From the NCBI GenBank assembly GCA_963930655.1, contig OZ005602.1, positions 5,882,001 to 5,946,000 on the forward strand: a stretch of DNA of 64,000 nt, read 5' to 3'. The position numbers and the translations under genes are program-made. The notes under the pieces were generated by a model. The model did not search any database. It was given only the letters and a program-made list of their open reading frames with translations, and had not been told where the DNA came from. This document shows, piece after piece, positions 33,590 through 44,806 of this stretch (the stretch's first letter is position 1; each line of letters starts with the position of its first letter). This stretch comes from Myrica gale (Eukaryota; Streptophyta; Magnoliopsida; Fagales; Myricaceae).

Positions 33590-34000
33590 GCAGCTCCACG
33601 CGGTATTGCTAATATGGATACTGATGGGCCATATGTTGTTAGGCCCATATCAAACCAGGCCCCTTTGCACCAAGGAGGCCCACTCGAAGTATCAGATCCC
33701 CGATACGAACTTGGACTCCCGATCACATAGGTGGTCGAGAGCCCGGAGACTCCCAATAGGGACTGAGAGTCCTAACCTCCTGTGAGTAACTCAACTCCTA
33801 ATAGGATTATAATTCTCTCTACCTATAAAAGCATGTTATACCTCCAATCCCTTTTCATGTTTAATTAATTCTCTAGATTTAAACACTTTTCGATCTCTAA
33901 CTTTTAGTATTAGAGGTTCCTTTACCATCCCACATCCCTTAATTATTCTTTTCAGGCCTATTCGTCTCCAGCCCTACGTGATCTTTGGCATCATCAGACA
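33590..34000 (+). mobile_element. Possible gypsy LTR remnant
   Basis: The segment has GGCCCA-rich sequence, a GACTCCCAATAGGGACTGAGAGTCC block, a TATA-like CCTATAAAAGC (33820-33830), and then AGAGGTTCCTTTACCATCCC. That order (GC-rich U3, TATA box, 'RAGGTTCCTT' near U5) is common in plant gypsy LTRs. No borders or target duplication found. It lies just upstream of ELM1 and could supply promoter elements, which is inference. Confidence 0.35.
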
Positions 34001-34335
34001 CCGTTCTTCTCTCTTCCGTCCAGGTCCAGGGGGTGATAGCATTTGATAAAAAACAGAAGAGGAAATATTGAGAGAAGCAAAGAGTTAAGTTGAAGAAGCT
34101 TTCCCACTTTCCGTGAGACAATTAGCTGCGTTTCTTTCCTTTTCCCTGCGCAAAGTGAGATCAAAGCAGTTATTTCGCTTAACGTCTGCCGATCTTTTTC
34201 CTTCATGTTCAGAATCTGATTGATCCGGTCAACTCCTTCACCTTCCTCAACTTTCTCGTACTCCCTCTTACTCCTTCCTGTTGAATTGGTGCACTCGATC
34301 TTAGGGTTCCAAGTCCGTAGCGGAAACATAGGACT

Positions 34336-37300
34336 ATGAAGCCGATACTGCTTCCGGAGCCGCAGAGCCCGACCACGCGTGGCGTGCCTGATATCTTCGA
34401 AGTCGGCTTCTCCGGCTCCTTCGTTAGACGCGCCGTTGTCATCGGCAACGGATTCCCGGCCTCCGAGAATCAGAGCCTGGGCCTGGTTCGCGCCCTAGGC
34501 CTCGCCGACCAGCATCTCTTATTCGTAAGTTAGTTCCTCCATCCCAAAATTTTTCAATTCTGAATTGGAGTTTCGTCCATTCTGAACATCGAGATATAGG
34601 ATTGCATATCGGTATATTCTAGAACTTCATTTAACTATCGTATGGTAGCGGGAAGGTGTCTTTTGGAAGCTGATTGGATATATATTTATGTGCTGGAGAT
34701 CTTACATGCAGCGGGTTACGAGGCCAAGAGGAGGAATAAATGAGTGGCTCCATTGGCTGCCGGTCTCACTTCACAAGAAGTTAGATTATCTTATAAAGCA
34801 GATAATTTTGTTGACTTCACGGAGGAGGAAACTTGCCCCTTTTCCTTTGGAAAACGGCAGCCACCCCGTAGGCTTGGCATCTGTTTTGGAAGTTGATGTT
34901 AAGCGCATTGTGGCCATGGCTCGCAACACTTATGAAAAGTACGTTCTTCTTCTGCAATCATTTTCTAGAAGCGGTGTTATTTACAATTTACCTAGAAACT
35001 TAATATAGTTTTGCCTGTCGTCGGAGTTAATATCCTCTAATATCTTTGGTATGAATCACAATCATTTGTCATTGCACATAGACTTGTTATTCTTTTAAAC
35101 ACATATCATCTCTGTCCCCTGGCAGGCACAAGTTTTGTGGTTTCCTTTGCCTTAGTTTTCCATTTTTGGGACTAGCAGAACAGTTGTCTTTCCTTGAGAT
35201 GCATATTGTTACGTTAGATCAAGCAAATGCGGTTTAGTAATATGCTGTGTATTTATCTTACAGTCCCAATTCATTTTCTGGATTTCTTGTTTCTAACAGA
35301 TATTTGCATATTTGTTTCTAACAGATATTATGATAGTTGCATAACTCGTTCTCTATACATGTGAATTGTCATGAAAAAAATAATCAAATAAATAAATGGA
35401 AAAAAAGCAGACAGAGTGATATTTGTTTCATATCTGAAAGGAAACACATGTCTGGATTTGTGTGAATGTACATTTATATATTTGCGGTACTGCTATCCTC
35501 CAAAGATATTGTTAACCACAGAGATGTAAATTATCAAATGAAAAAACAAACTCCTTCAATTTTGAGATTCTGAAATGTAGTATGTGCCAGTGCAAGGTTT
35601 AAAGTCATATGGATTCTTGTGCCTTAATGCAGTATATGAGATTTATTTAAAGTAATGTTCTTTCAGGGATGGACCCTTGTTGGTGGTTGCTTGTGGCAGA
35701 GATACAATATCTATTGCAAGTTCCATAAAACATTTAGCCTCACAAAATGTTTTTGTTGTTCAGGTTTGTTTATGCCACCTACTTTTCATATTATTCTGCA
35801 CTTGATTGAAGAGGCTACTTCTTTAGATTCCTACTCTGGGTTTATGAGGATTTTTTTCCCACTCTTATTTCCTTCTGCTTCCTTTCTAGTTGTTTCAAGA
35901 GTTTCTATATTGTTGTTAATTTTGCTAGCTTTTTCGTAGTGGTAATTTCAGATGGAATGCTATCAGTATGCATGATTTGAAAGAAGTAGCATGATGTTAT
36001 TGTTAGCACTGTTAGCCCATATAGTCTGTCTAGTAGCCAAACGTTCACTTTTAGCTTGGTTTAATTTTGTCTCTCTCTGCAAACTGTTGTGGGTAAGGAT
36101 TTGTTGAGTACTTCTTTTATATGTGATATTTAGATTTCTGATTTTGCCATTCATTCTGGATTTTGTTGCAGATACAACATCCGAGGTCAAATTTGAATAG
36201 GTTTGACTTAGTGATTACTCCTCATCATGATTATTATCCTTTGACTCCTCAAGCACAGGAGCAGGTTCCTCGGTTTCTTCGTAGGTGGATAACTCCACGC
36301 GAACCACCTGATAGGCACGTGGTAAGCCTCATGATGATAAATTGCATGCAAAAACTGTTTTTTATTTTATAAATATTAACCTTGATTAAGTAGTAGCCAC
36401 ATGTGTTAATGTTTTGTTAGTATTCTTAGTCTTTCTTATTTGTTGCACTGAGCTAGGTATTTGCTTTTTTGTGGGTTTTGTTCTTATTCTTTCTGCTCTG
36501 GTCTTTGTCCTTTTGTATTTGGTTTGTCATGTTTTATCTGTTGACATCTTGTGTTTTTATTGGTTCCTTTTGTTTGGCTATGTCAGTTCTCTATTTAAGT
36601 CAGTCAGTGTCATTCAGTTTGCTCTGGCTTTGGTTCCATTTTTTCGATGGCCTCTTCTAATATTCACACCTCTGAGGACTTTGAGCATTTAATTGACCGT
36701 ACTGGTTTGCTTACTTGCTCTGAGCCTTTAATCCACTTGATGGCAGAACTTTCAGTTGCTGAGGAGAATGATATGTAATGTTTGGTTTCTTTCGATTATA
36801 AAAAAAGTACTTATTAAGGGTATCAGCACTAAAGATGTTATTGTTATTGGTGGCCAGAGATATTTAGGATTGAGGGCTGGAGTGAGATTGATAACACTAC
36901 TGTCAGACTGTGACTGCTGTGTTTGGATGGGCAGAAAAATTTTCTGTTGATTTTTTTTTTTATTGGAGGTAGTGTAGATTCTCTTGGGATTTGTGAAAAA
37001 GTTGGAGTTTGTAGAAAGTTATTGGAGTTTGTAAAAAGTTGGAGTTGTGAAAAAATTGTTGGGAGTTTGAGGAAACGTATTGGAGTTTGTGAAAAAATTT
37101 TCAAAAGAATTTTGTGGTACTCAAACAAAGCTTCGGTGGATTATTTTGTCCAGCCATCTGGGGCTGTAGTATAATACTGTTGCAGTATAGTTCCTTCTCA
37201 TTACCTAAGGACCTGATATATAGTCTGTTGAAGGATGTCTGTTTCTCACTGCATAAATGAACTGGAATCATCATGAACGATCTGATACTATAAGAATGGC

Positions 37301-39202
37301 TGTGGTAATGAACTAATTACTTCAAGTCCTTCTATTGGGTTTGGATCATTGCTTGATACTTGTTATGGTTTTTAGTATTGTAATATCATTGCTTTCCTCA
37401 TGGATGTAGTATGTGAGAATATTATGTTAACATGATTCTTCATACCAATTACAAATATAGGCAACTGTCGATATGGTGCGGACCTTGCAAAGCAGTTAAC
37501 AACCTGTCTGCTCAGTGTTCTTGTAAGCTGTGGGAGTGTCAGAATATCCTTCTCAGATAGGACTCCTCAGAAGGTACTCTTGCAGAAACTAATAAGTTTT
37601 TAATTCTATTGCCTAGAAGAAGAAAAAATAATAATTATATTTTTATATTGAGTGACACTCATCATTCATTTGTGTTCCTTCTGCAGGTATCTTACATAAT
37701 AGCAAAGGAACTCGGTAATAATCCAAAAGTTTACATCTGGGATGGTCAGGGTAAGTAATTATTTGAGCTTCCATTTTACTTACACTAACTGATTAAACCA
37801 GCACTTATGTGTGGCTTTCTTCAGAACCAAACCCGCAGATGGGGCATCTAGCCTGGGCTGATGCTTTTGTTGTCACAGCAGATTCAGTCAGTCTGATCAG
37901 TGAGGCTTGCAGCACTGGGTATGCTTGTGAAGGCTCACATTTATTATTCATGATAGAATGTATTACTTCAATTCTAGTTTTGAAAATATGATGGGTAATT
38001 CCAATTGTATTTTGCAGGAAGCCGGTATATGTTATAGGAGCTGAGCGTTGTAGATGGAAATTAACAGAATTCCATAAATCCTTGATGGAACGAGGGATGG
38101 TTCGGCCGTTTACAGGATCTGAGGACGTAAGTGGATATCTTTCTGACTCTGCTACTCTGTGGGTAATATTGTTGAAGGATCTCTCCCTCCTGATTCTCAT
38201 CCATTCTCATTGAAGCATATTTGCTGATAAAGGTGGGGTTTGGGGTGGCTGATCATTCACATTTGCTTTCTTAAGAATTAAGAATGCCCGGATATTTATA
38301 AGCTAGATCCTCAGAGAGGCATGGTAGGGCTGTTCTGTTTCAGTAGACTCCTCTCACTTGCTTCTGCCCCCACACTCTTTCCATCACCCCCATAAAACAA
38401 GGTTCTGTCAATTGTTCCCAATCCCCTGTAGTGCTGCTAATTCTACTATGTAGTATATACTGTCTATGAAGCCTTGTATTGGCATGAGTAAATATGCTTT
38501 TAGTTCCTCCTCAGAGTCTATATCACGCAACATTGCATAAGAGTTGCCTCTTATGGTTATGTTGTTAGAATTTCTCATGGGATGAATTTGTAAACTACAC
38601 TTTTTTAATCGTTTACCTGGACCCTATGGAAAAGTGTTGTATCTGATGCTGCAAAGGGGAAGTTATCTCTGCCATGCAGGATACTAAAAAGAGAAATAAT
38701 ATATCTGGTAGTGAAAGAGTAAGTTGTCCTCGCATTGGTGTGCAGATTTTCACCTCTTTGTAATGGTCTTTAATGTGCATTATGTTAGGTTCTCATGCCA
38801 GCTTACTTGATAAAGAAGCGCTCTCTGTTTAATTTTTTACTCACAGGATGACCAGTGAGTCACTACAAGGACTTGCATTATCTCCTCATTTTATTTATTT
38901 TTTCCTTCCCTTCACGATTTAATAGGAAGTTTTTCTGACAACATTCTTGGGCTTATTGTCCACATTAACGTTCCTCCACAATGTCTTGCAATGGGAGATG
39001 TAATTGGGTGAAATTTTTTGCAATTAAGGAGTTAGTTGCTGTAATGTAATTTTTTTCCCTTATGTTGATGTTATCTTGGTCTCTTGTTATTGATTTTCAG
39101 ATGTCAGAGACCTGGAGCTATCCACCTCTTAATGACACAACAGAAGCAGCTAGGCGGGTAATTGAAGCACTTGCAGAGCAGGGATGGAGATTGCGACTGT
39201 AG
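34336..39202 (+). CDS. ELM1: ELM1-type mitochondrial fission protein gene, one exon not found
   Basis: Relative of Arabidopsis ELM1, a plant-specific protein on the mitochondrial surface that recruits the dynamin DRP3 for fission. Recognised exons: 34336-34524, 34712-34938, 35667-35763, 36172-36321, 37461-37573, 37687-37750, 37825-37918, 38018-38126 and 39101-39202. They encode landmarks such as VRRAVVIGNGFPASENQS, GGINEWLHWLPVSLHKK, VVACGRDTISIASSIKHLA, LVITPHHDYYPLTP, MGHLAWADAFVVTADSVS and the C-terminal WSYPPLNDTTEAARRV. All splice phases fit except between 36321 (phase 0) and 37461 (needs phase 1). The family has an exon of about 42 codons there, and I cannot find it in 36322-37460. Either it was lost, leaving a frameshifted pseudogene, or it has diverged. 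Confidence 0.85.
36640..36905 (+). other. Coding-like insert in the ELM1 intron
   Basis: Within the enlarged intron a short frame starts MASSNIHTSEDFEHLIDRTG and ends in a stop at about 36778. A second, KKVLIKGISTKDVIVIGG-like, frame follows. The texture is that of a transposable-element fragment. I do not recognise the family. Confidence 0.3.
36916..37136. mobile_element. MITE in the ELM1 intron
   Basis: Left end TGTGTTTGGATGGGCAG and right end GGTACTCAAACAAAGC form loose inverted repeats. The body has five or six GGAGTTTGTGAAAAA-like repeats, as in 32667-32892. Confidence 0.5.
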
Positions 39203-39872
39203 GAAACCTGTCAATAATTGTTATTGTAACCACAGTATTCAAATTGTTCTTTGAAAAGGGTCTGGCGATTGGAAATTTGGATTTCTTCATCGGCACATAC
39301 AGAAGCTACAGCTACAAGGATTCATAGAATTTGAGATTCTTTCTCCCCACGGTCGATGCACGTAAGAATAAAGGCTTGCTGTATCATTGCGGCTTGTAAG
39401 ATAGGAAGAGGCGCAGGCATGTGGTTTGCAGCTTATACTGAAATGCCCTATTGATGGGGTGGTCTTTGTTAAGAGAGAGATGTTGCACGGACAATATTTT
39501 TTGTAAATCTAAGGGGTTATGCAATGCCATAATTTTTCTTTATTACATCTATGCAGTGCACTTCTTTACGGAAAATGGATTTTCTCTGGTTGATTGTGTC
39601 ATTCTGTTCTGTTTTTTTCCTTTTCGTTCCTACTTTGATGCTTGATGGGTACTCCTTGTAACAATTTTATTTTTCTTGTATTATTAATCGAATTGTGCTG
39701 GCATTTATCCATCACACTGAATCGGTAGTACGAAGGATATGAAAATGCGACTTGTGGGAAATGTATACAAATATAGCTTGGAGCTCACACGGAACCAAAT
39801 GCATTTGAAAAGGAGATTGTGGCTTCAAGCTCTGCAGGAATAGCATTGAAGTTTCTCCACAAAAAAAGAGTA
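39203..39872. other. 3' flank of ELM1
   Basis: Presumed 3' untranslated region and intergenic sequence. No other gene is visible. Confidence 0.4.
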
Positions 39873-40069
39873 GTAATTTTATGTGTTTATTAACTCCCTC
39901 AAATCCAATGATAGAGATTCTCTCTAATTTGCTGTCCGAATTTAATGGTCCAATTTTGAATAGAGATTGACACAATATATTAGTTTTAAATCTACCCTGT
40001 CCGATAATTAATGAGCTGACATTTTATGTATAGTTTTAAATCTACACAACGTAATTTTATGTGTTTATT
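39873..40069. mobile_element. Small insertion flanked by a 19-bp direct repeat
   Basis: GTAATTTTATGTGTTTATT occurs at 39873-39891 and 40051-40069. The 159 bases between include CTCTAATTTGCTGTCCGAAT, related to the hairpin at 30376. A long duplication of this kind suggests an insertion, but the insert has no poly-A or pol III boxes. Confidence 0.45.
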
Positions 40070-40290
40070 GCTCTTAACACTGCCGCAGCTTCGGCAGCAG
40101 CTGCCACCGTCTACTTGGCTCATTATGGGAACTCGAACGCCAGTTGGCTCGCCATTTGCCAGCAGTTCAATCACTTTAGCCAGCATACCAGCGAGGCTGT
40201 GGTGGCTTCCTTCATTGCAGCATTGATCTTCCTTCATTGCTGGCTGTCTGCCTCCTTGTTTCGCTGTCCTTTGTGTGCAGAAGTGAATGT
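40055..40290 (+). pseudogene. CASP-like protein, isolated exon fragment
   Basis: The frame from about 40061 reads [20 protein letters not shown], then [16 protein letters not shown] and a final hydrophobic helix ([16 protein letters not shown]). These are the third and fourth membrane segments and extracellular loop of the Casparian strip membrane protein-like (DUF588) family, which are four-pass membrane proteins. The upstream exons with the first two membrane helices are absent, and the 5' edge coincides with the insertion at 39873-40069. It is a gene fragment. Confidence 0.7.
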
Positions 40291-40330
40291 TTTGTATATG
40301 GCTTTCAATGATTTTAATTTGCAGTGGTAA

Positions 40331-40954
40331 TTTCTTTGTGCTATGATCTTGGCAATTTTCTTTTGGTTCTAGCTTTATCGCTGACTTTGTTGCCTTCTTA
40401 TCATTTTTTGGAAGTCATAGTAGCTAGACACTAATTAATCAAATCATAGATTTTTCGAGTCATGAACTTAGTTTGAATTTGTCCATGAATATATTCTTAA
40501 TAACTAATCAAAGCATTACACATGGTTCTTAATTAAAGAAAAAACAAAGAGCTTCGAAATTACTTCCTAATCATTTTGGAAGCCACAAATCAAAGCAACA
40601 ATGTTGTAAAATTAACTTAATATATGTTTTTCTCTCAAATAATATCAATCTTATATTAAAGAAAAAGTTTGCGCGCCTTTTTTTTCTTCTTTGTAAAAGT
40701 TTTACCAGTCGTTCAAAAATTGCAAACCAACAAAGATTTTTAATTTAACAAGTATTCAATCAAAAATAAGAAAGAACAAACCGTATTGGGGGTCGTAATC
40801 ACTGGCGTATCTAGGATATAAAATGAGTGAGGATCGAATTTCTAAGGTAAAATTACCAAAAAAAAAATTCACATAATGTAAAAAGTGTCTTAAAATTACA
40901 ATATCGCAAATTAAGAACTAAAAACATTAAAAATAATGAAATACACTTACTTAT
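40331..40954. other. Intergenic DNA
   Basis: No gene or repeat recognised. Confidence 0.35.
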
Positions 40955-41260
40955 CTATTTGTAAATACTGAGAGATGGTAATTGGATCCTACGGGTCTTC
41001 ATCTTCTGAAAACGTTGTAAAATGGTTTCATTCTCAATAGTGTCAAAAATTCCCCTCTCAATGTATACTACTATGCTATCATTCATCCATTCATTTCTCA
41101 TCTTATTCCGCAAATCAGTCTTAATAATCTTCATTGCAGAAAATACTCTCTCAACGGTTGCAATCGCAACCGATAAGACCAACAATAAGACAATAAACCA
41201 ATGGAAATACAATATGCTTGCCACTCTCAACAATCTTCATAGCAAGACCTCCAATATCTT
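40955..41260 (-). pseudogene. hAT-type transposase C-terminus (zinc finger MYM-like), truncated
   Basis: Minus-strand coding ends with the hAT dimerisation domain: VAIATVERVFSAMKIIKTDL, NDSIVVYIERGIFDTIENET and a final FQKMKTRR block. This is the version found in plant 'zinc finger MYM-type protein 1-like' transposases. The frame changes near 41200, and upstream coding (DIGGLAMKIVESGKHIVFP) is cut at 41260 by the retrotransposon LTR. The rest of the transposase was not found beyond the retrotransposon. Confidence 0.75.
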
Positions 41261-42630
41261 TGTAGGTACACAGTTTAGACCCAAAACTTACCTAGAGGGG
41301 GGGTGAATAGAAAGTTAAAAAAAATTATCACTACTTGATACACCCTTATGCGGAAAACCTTATACAAATTTATAACAATAAAGATTTTTGAATCATCCAG
41401 ATCTGGAAAATCTCATACAATGCAATGAATGACAGACAATCAATATTGTTTAGTCAATTCTAACACTTCTAAGATTGCTCTGTTAATAACCCAAACACTT
41501 AGAGTGCTGAAAAACGTTGGTGTAATCTTTTAATCCAAGAATCACAATCTAGCTATCAAGATTCAAGTTTATATTGAGCTAATCAATTTCTTAGCAATTA
41601 TTAAAAAGAATCGAAACGCAAACAATCACACAAAACACACGAGATTGTTTACGAAGTGGAAAACTCTTTGAAAGAACTCTTTCAAAAGAGAAAAACCACT
41701 TCGGGCTCACCGCCGGTTAACCAATCCACTAGAATGAGAGATACACTTACAGTCGGTGACTTTGTTTACCACAAAAGCTTTGCTACACAACAAATCTCGA
41801 AAGAAGCAATTCGAACGACCCGCTCGAACCCGCACCAAGCAGTAGAATCCAAAACCTTTGGATCTCTCTCACTTCAATGAATCTTTATCACAACAAACTT
41901 GCTTCAGGATGATTGAATCTTCAATCAACAAACGACGGAACTCCGAAGTTTTCTCACTGCCATAGTGGTAATTCGTTGGTGGTGATTAGTTCATTCAACA
42001 GCTCATGGAAGGAGGCACTCTCTTGAATCTTCACTTTCTCAAGAACTATCTTACTTCAATTCATCACAAAACTCTCTCAAGAAGGCTTCAAACTGTTTCA
42101 GATCAGTTTCTCAAAAATTTCGCAAAAGTTGTATCTCACCAGCAACTCACAACTCCTTTTTATAACCCCTGGGTAAATCCACGTGTGTAACAAATCATTA
42201 AAACTCCGCGTTTGGGCTTGAGCCTCAGGCTCGCTCCAATTTATAACGTGAATTCTTCAGGCTCACCTCAAGCTCGCCTCAAGCTAGCTCAACTAGCTCT
42301 TAACCTCTTTAACAAACCTTTAACTAACAGAATCCTTCACAAACGATTTTTATCTTCTGTTAACTGCTTTAACAAACTTCAAACTTCTTTACAACTGACT
42401 TCTTTCTTCTGGAACCTACTCTAACAACTTCCATAATTCTTCATAACTGAATTATTCCATCTGAAACTCACTTTGACAACTTCTAGATTTCTTCACAATT
42501 TAATTCTTTCATCTGAAGCATATGTACTTGGTCATCCATATCCATCCACTTCCAAGACACATCCAAGACACGTTTCTTTACAACATACATGTCACGGAAT
42601 AAAGCCAACATCTAACATTAGGAACTAACA
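41261..42630 (-). mobile_element. 3' LTR of the SIRE-type copia element
   Basis: Plus-strand ends are TGTAGGTACA and GAACTAACA, so the minus-strand LTR is TGTTAGTTCC...TGTACCTACA, 1370 bp with TG...CA ends. It is preceded on the minus strand by a polypurine tract and includes the AGAGGGGGGGTGAATAG word near its end, common in SIRE/Maximus-type LTRs. The five bases outside are ATCTT; the partner duplication cannot be checked because the opposite LTR is missing. Confidence 0.8.
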
Positions 42631-42643
42631 AACTCCCCCTTTG
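42631..42643 (-). other. Polypurine tract
   Basis: On the minus strand CCAAAGGGGGAGTT lies immediately before the LTR start TGTTAG. It would prime plus-strand DNA synthesis in a working element. Confidence 0.8.
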
Positions 42644-43106
42644 GCAATTCCGTGACAAAATCCAAAAATCAACCAATTCTTACCAAATTCTGTCAATCAC
42701 CATAACAGAATTTAGTTTACAATTGTTCACAACCTATTCTAAAACAATAAGACTCAATGAAACGTGTCTTGGGTCTTTTGGTACCTGAAATTACACTTGA
42801 TGCACAATGATTACAAGGAACAAGTATTCACATAATCAACCAAGTATAATTGTAACAATTATATCATGTAAACCAAACTTTAGATATCTAAGTAACACAA
42901 GCATCAAGCATCATATACATACATACCATAAGCAAAAGAGCAAATGATCTACGTAAACAATATCCAGATCATATCACAAGTACGAATAAGTGCAGAAGAT
43001 AACACCTAGAGTACTCCCCCTAAGTGTAATACTCTAGTCATAAACTCACTAACACTCACTACTCCCCCTAAATGTCTCCCCCTTTTTGGCAGAAATTGAC
43101 AAAGGA
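42644..43106 (-). other. Spacer between env-like ORF and 3' LTR
   Basis: Non-coding stretch of the retroelement with several ACTCCCCCTAAGTG/ACTCCCCCTAAATG words (42955-43085), which on the minus strand are additional purine-rich tracts. Confidence 0.5.
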
Positions 43107-44315
43107 TCAGCCTAAAAGATCATCCTCTGAATCAACATCATACACAGCAGGACCAGGTCTGGCCATGGAGGGAGAGGCATCAGTCGCAGCAGCAGCTGCA
43201 GCACCTTCCCGAGCAGCAGCAGCATCAGTAGCCTCTTCATGACTAAGATAATGTTTTATCCAAGCAACAACCTTGATAAGAGATTCTAAAGTAGACCGAT
43301 GTTGTTGAGACTCAGAACGAAGAGTAAGACAATCAGCCCTGTTAAGCTGAGATTCAGCTTTAATGAGAGCAATATCAGCCATCATACTAGATGATCGCTC
43401 AAGAAGAATGTTCATACGTTCCATAAGAAAAGTAAGATCGGGTATGGATGAGGTAGAGGAGGAACAAGGATGAGGGTCAACAGGAGGAGGAGTAGAAGAA
43501 ACGAGAATCTTCTTATGAGATTTGCTTTGAGATAAGGTGCTAAAACCAATCTTTGTTTCAGCTTGCAGCCTAGGTTCGGATGAGGGAAAAGGAAGATTCC
43601 TAGATGTGACTATCTTTTGAATTAAACACCCAAAAGGTAACTGATAGTCATTAAGCAAAAGAGCATGATAAACTTTGATAAAATGATCACATATATGTTG
43701 TGCAATATCAATAGAATCACCATGAAAGAAAGCATACAGGAATTTCACACGAGCTAAAGAGAGTTTAGACATATGAGATGATGGAAGAATATTAGTACTC
43801 AAGATACGACAGGCCATCATATAATCAAGATTCAATTGTGATGTATAGAATGTTTTTCCAGAATAAGATAGTGGTTTCTTTGCCAGAAAACTAGCCATGA
43901 CATCCAAGGAAGGGCATGTAGTAGCAGAATATGGATAAACAGGGAAAACCACTCTTGGAATACCAATAATACTTGCAATGAGATCTGGAGTGATATGAAA
44001 ATATTCTCCTCTAATAAAAACAGAGAAAGTACTGTTAGCCTCAGATATAGAGTGAATATTAGAATAAAATTCTTTAACAAGTAACTCTGAAGGAGGAGAT
44101 AAATTGGTTAAGAGATTTTCCCAATTTTGTGACACAAAAAGAGCTGGAATAGATGTCTTTGTAAGCTCTTCTAAAGCTACTTCTCTTTCTAAACGAACAG
44201 ATCTGGGATTAATCCTTGAAGAAAACATAAATGATGCATTAGCATCACAAAAAACAGTTGGATCAAAGTGTGGAACTCGTTTAGTTTTCTTGTGAGCTGA
44301 TCGTTTAAGAGTCAT
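43107..44315 (-). CDS. Env-like third ORF of the SIRE-type element, intact
   Basis: A 402-residue open frame downstream of pol, in the position where SIRE/Maximus elements carry an 'envelope-like' ORF. The start MTLKRSAHKKTKRVPHFDP directly follows a strong splice acceptor. Residues 50-230 include LVKEFYSNIHSISE, then FSVFIRGEYFHITPDLIASI and YMMACRILSTNILP. This matches the 'putative plant transposon protein' domain rather than a recognisable viral envelope. A serine/proline-rich linker, a coiled-coil-like segment and an alanine-rich, acidic tail (DVDSEDDLLG) follow. No membrane segment or signal peptide is evident in this frame. It is the only undamaged long ORF of the element. The function is unknown. 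Confidence 0.75.
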   Translation of the reverse strand: MTLKRSAHKKTKRVPHFDPTVFCDANASFMFSSRINPRSVRLEREVALEELTKTSIPALFVSQNWENLLTNLSPPSELLVKEFYSNIHSISEANSTFSVFIRGEYFHITPDLIASIIGIPRVVFPVYPYSATTCPSLDVMASFLAKKPLSYSGKTFYTSQLNLDYMMACRILSTNILPSSHMSKLSLARVKFLYAFFHGDSIDIAQHICDHFIKVYHALLLNDYQLPFGCLIQKIVTSRNLPFPSSEPRLQAETKIGFSTLSQSKSHKKILVSSTPPPVDPHPCSSSTSSIPDLTFLMERMNILLERSSSMMADIALIKAESQLNRADCLTLRSESQQHRSTLESLIKVVAWIKHYLSHEEATDAAAAREGAAAAAATDASPSMARPGPAVYDVDSEDDLLG

Positions 44316-44621
44316 CTGAAAAAAATAAATCAAAACACATGTACAAGTTAGATAGTGCGGAGAATATGAGATACATGTGTAGAAACATTGAATAGACGCA
44401 AATAACAGCACAGTGTGAAAAAAACAGCAAATATGAACCCTAGATTTCAAAATCTTGAGGAAATATGAGAGTAACCTATATTCATTCAATATAACACTCA
44501 ACAAACAGCAGAAGCAATCCAAAGAAACAAGATCCACATGACAACTTCCTTATTGTGACAGAAAAAAAATATCGAACATCGATTTGTAACGAAAGAGCTG
44601 AAGAAGAAGAAGAGATCTTAC
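44316..44621 (-). other. Probable leader intron before the env-like ORF
   Basis: On the minus strand the donor is TTTTAAG/GTAAGA at 44622/44621 and the acceptor TTTATTTTTTTCAG/ATG at 44316/44315, giving a 306-base intron. Both sites fit the plant consensus, and the acceptor abuts the ATG exactly. This suggests the env-like ORF is expressed from a spliced RNA. Confidence 0.6.
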
Positions 44622-44806
44622 CTTAAAATGGAATCAATTGAGAATGAGAGTAAAATACCCAAAAGTGTTGTGAAGATGGGTGTACAATTAAACAAGACCG
44701 AAAGAGACACGAAGAGGGGAAAAAGAAGGACAAGGGAAAACCTAAAAATGAAGGGAATATACAGCAAAGACGTCGTTTTATGCAAAATTTTAAAAAAACA
44801 TGTGGG

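Noticed and set aside
33820..33830. CCTATAAAAGC as the ELM1 TATA box
   Set aside because: It lies about 510 bases before the start codon inside LTR-like sequence; it may serve, but nothing in the sequence shows it.
44316..44537. Longer start for the env-like ORF giving 476 residues
   Set aside because: The added part lies inside the probable leader intron and is hydrophobic, low-quality sequence; the ATG at 44315 directly follows a splice acceptor.
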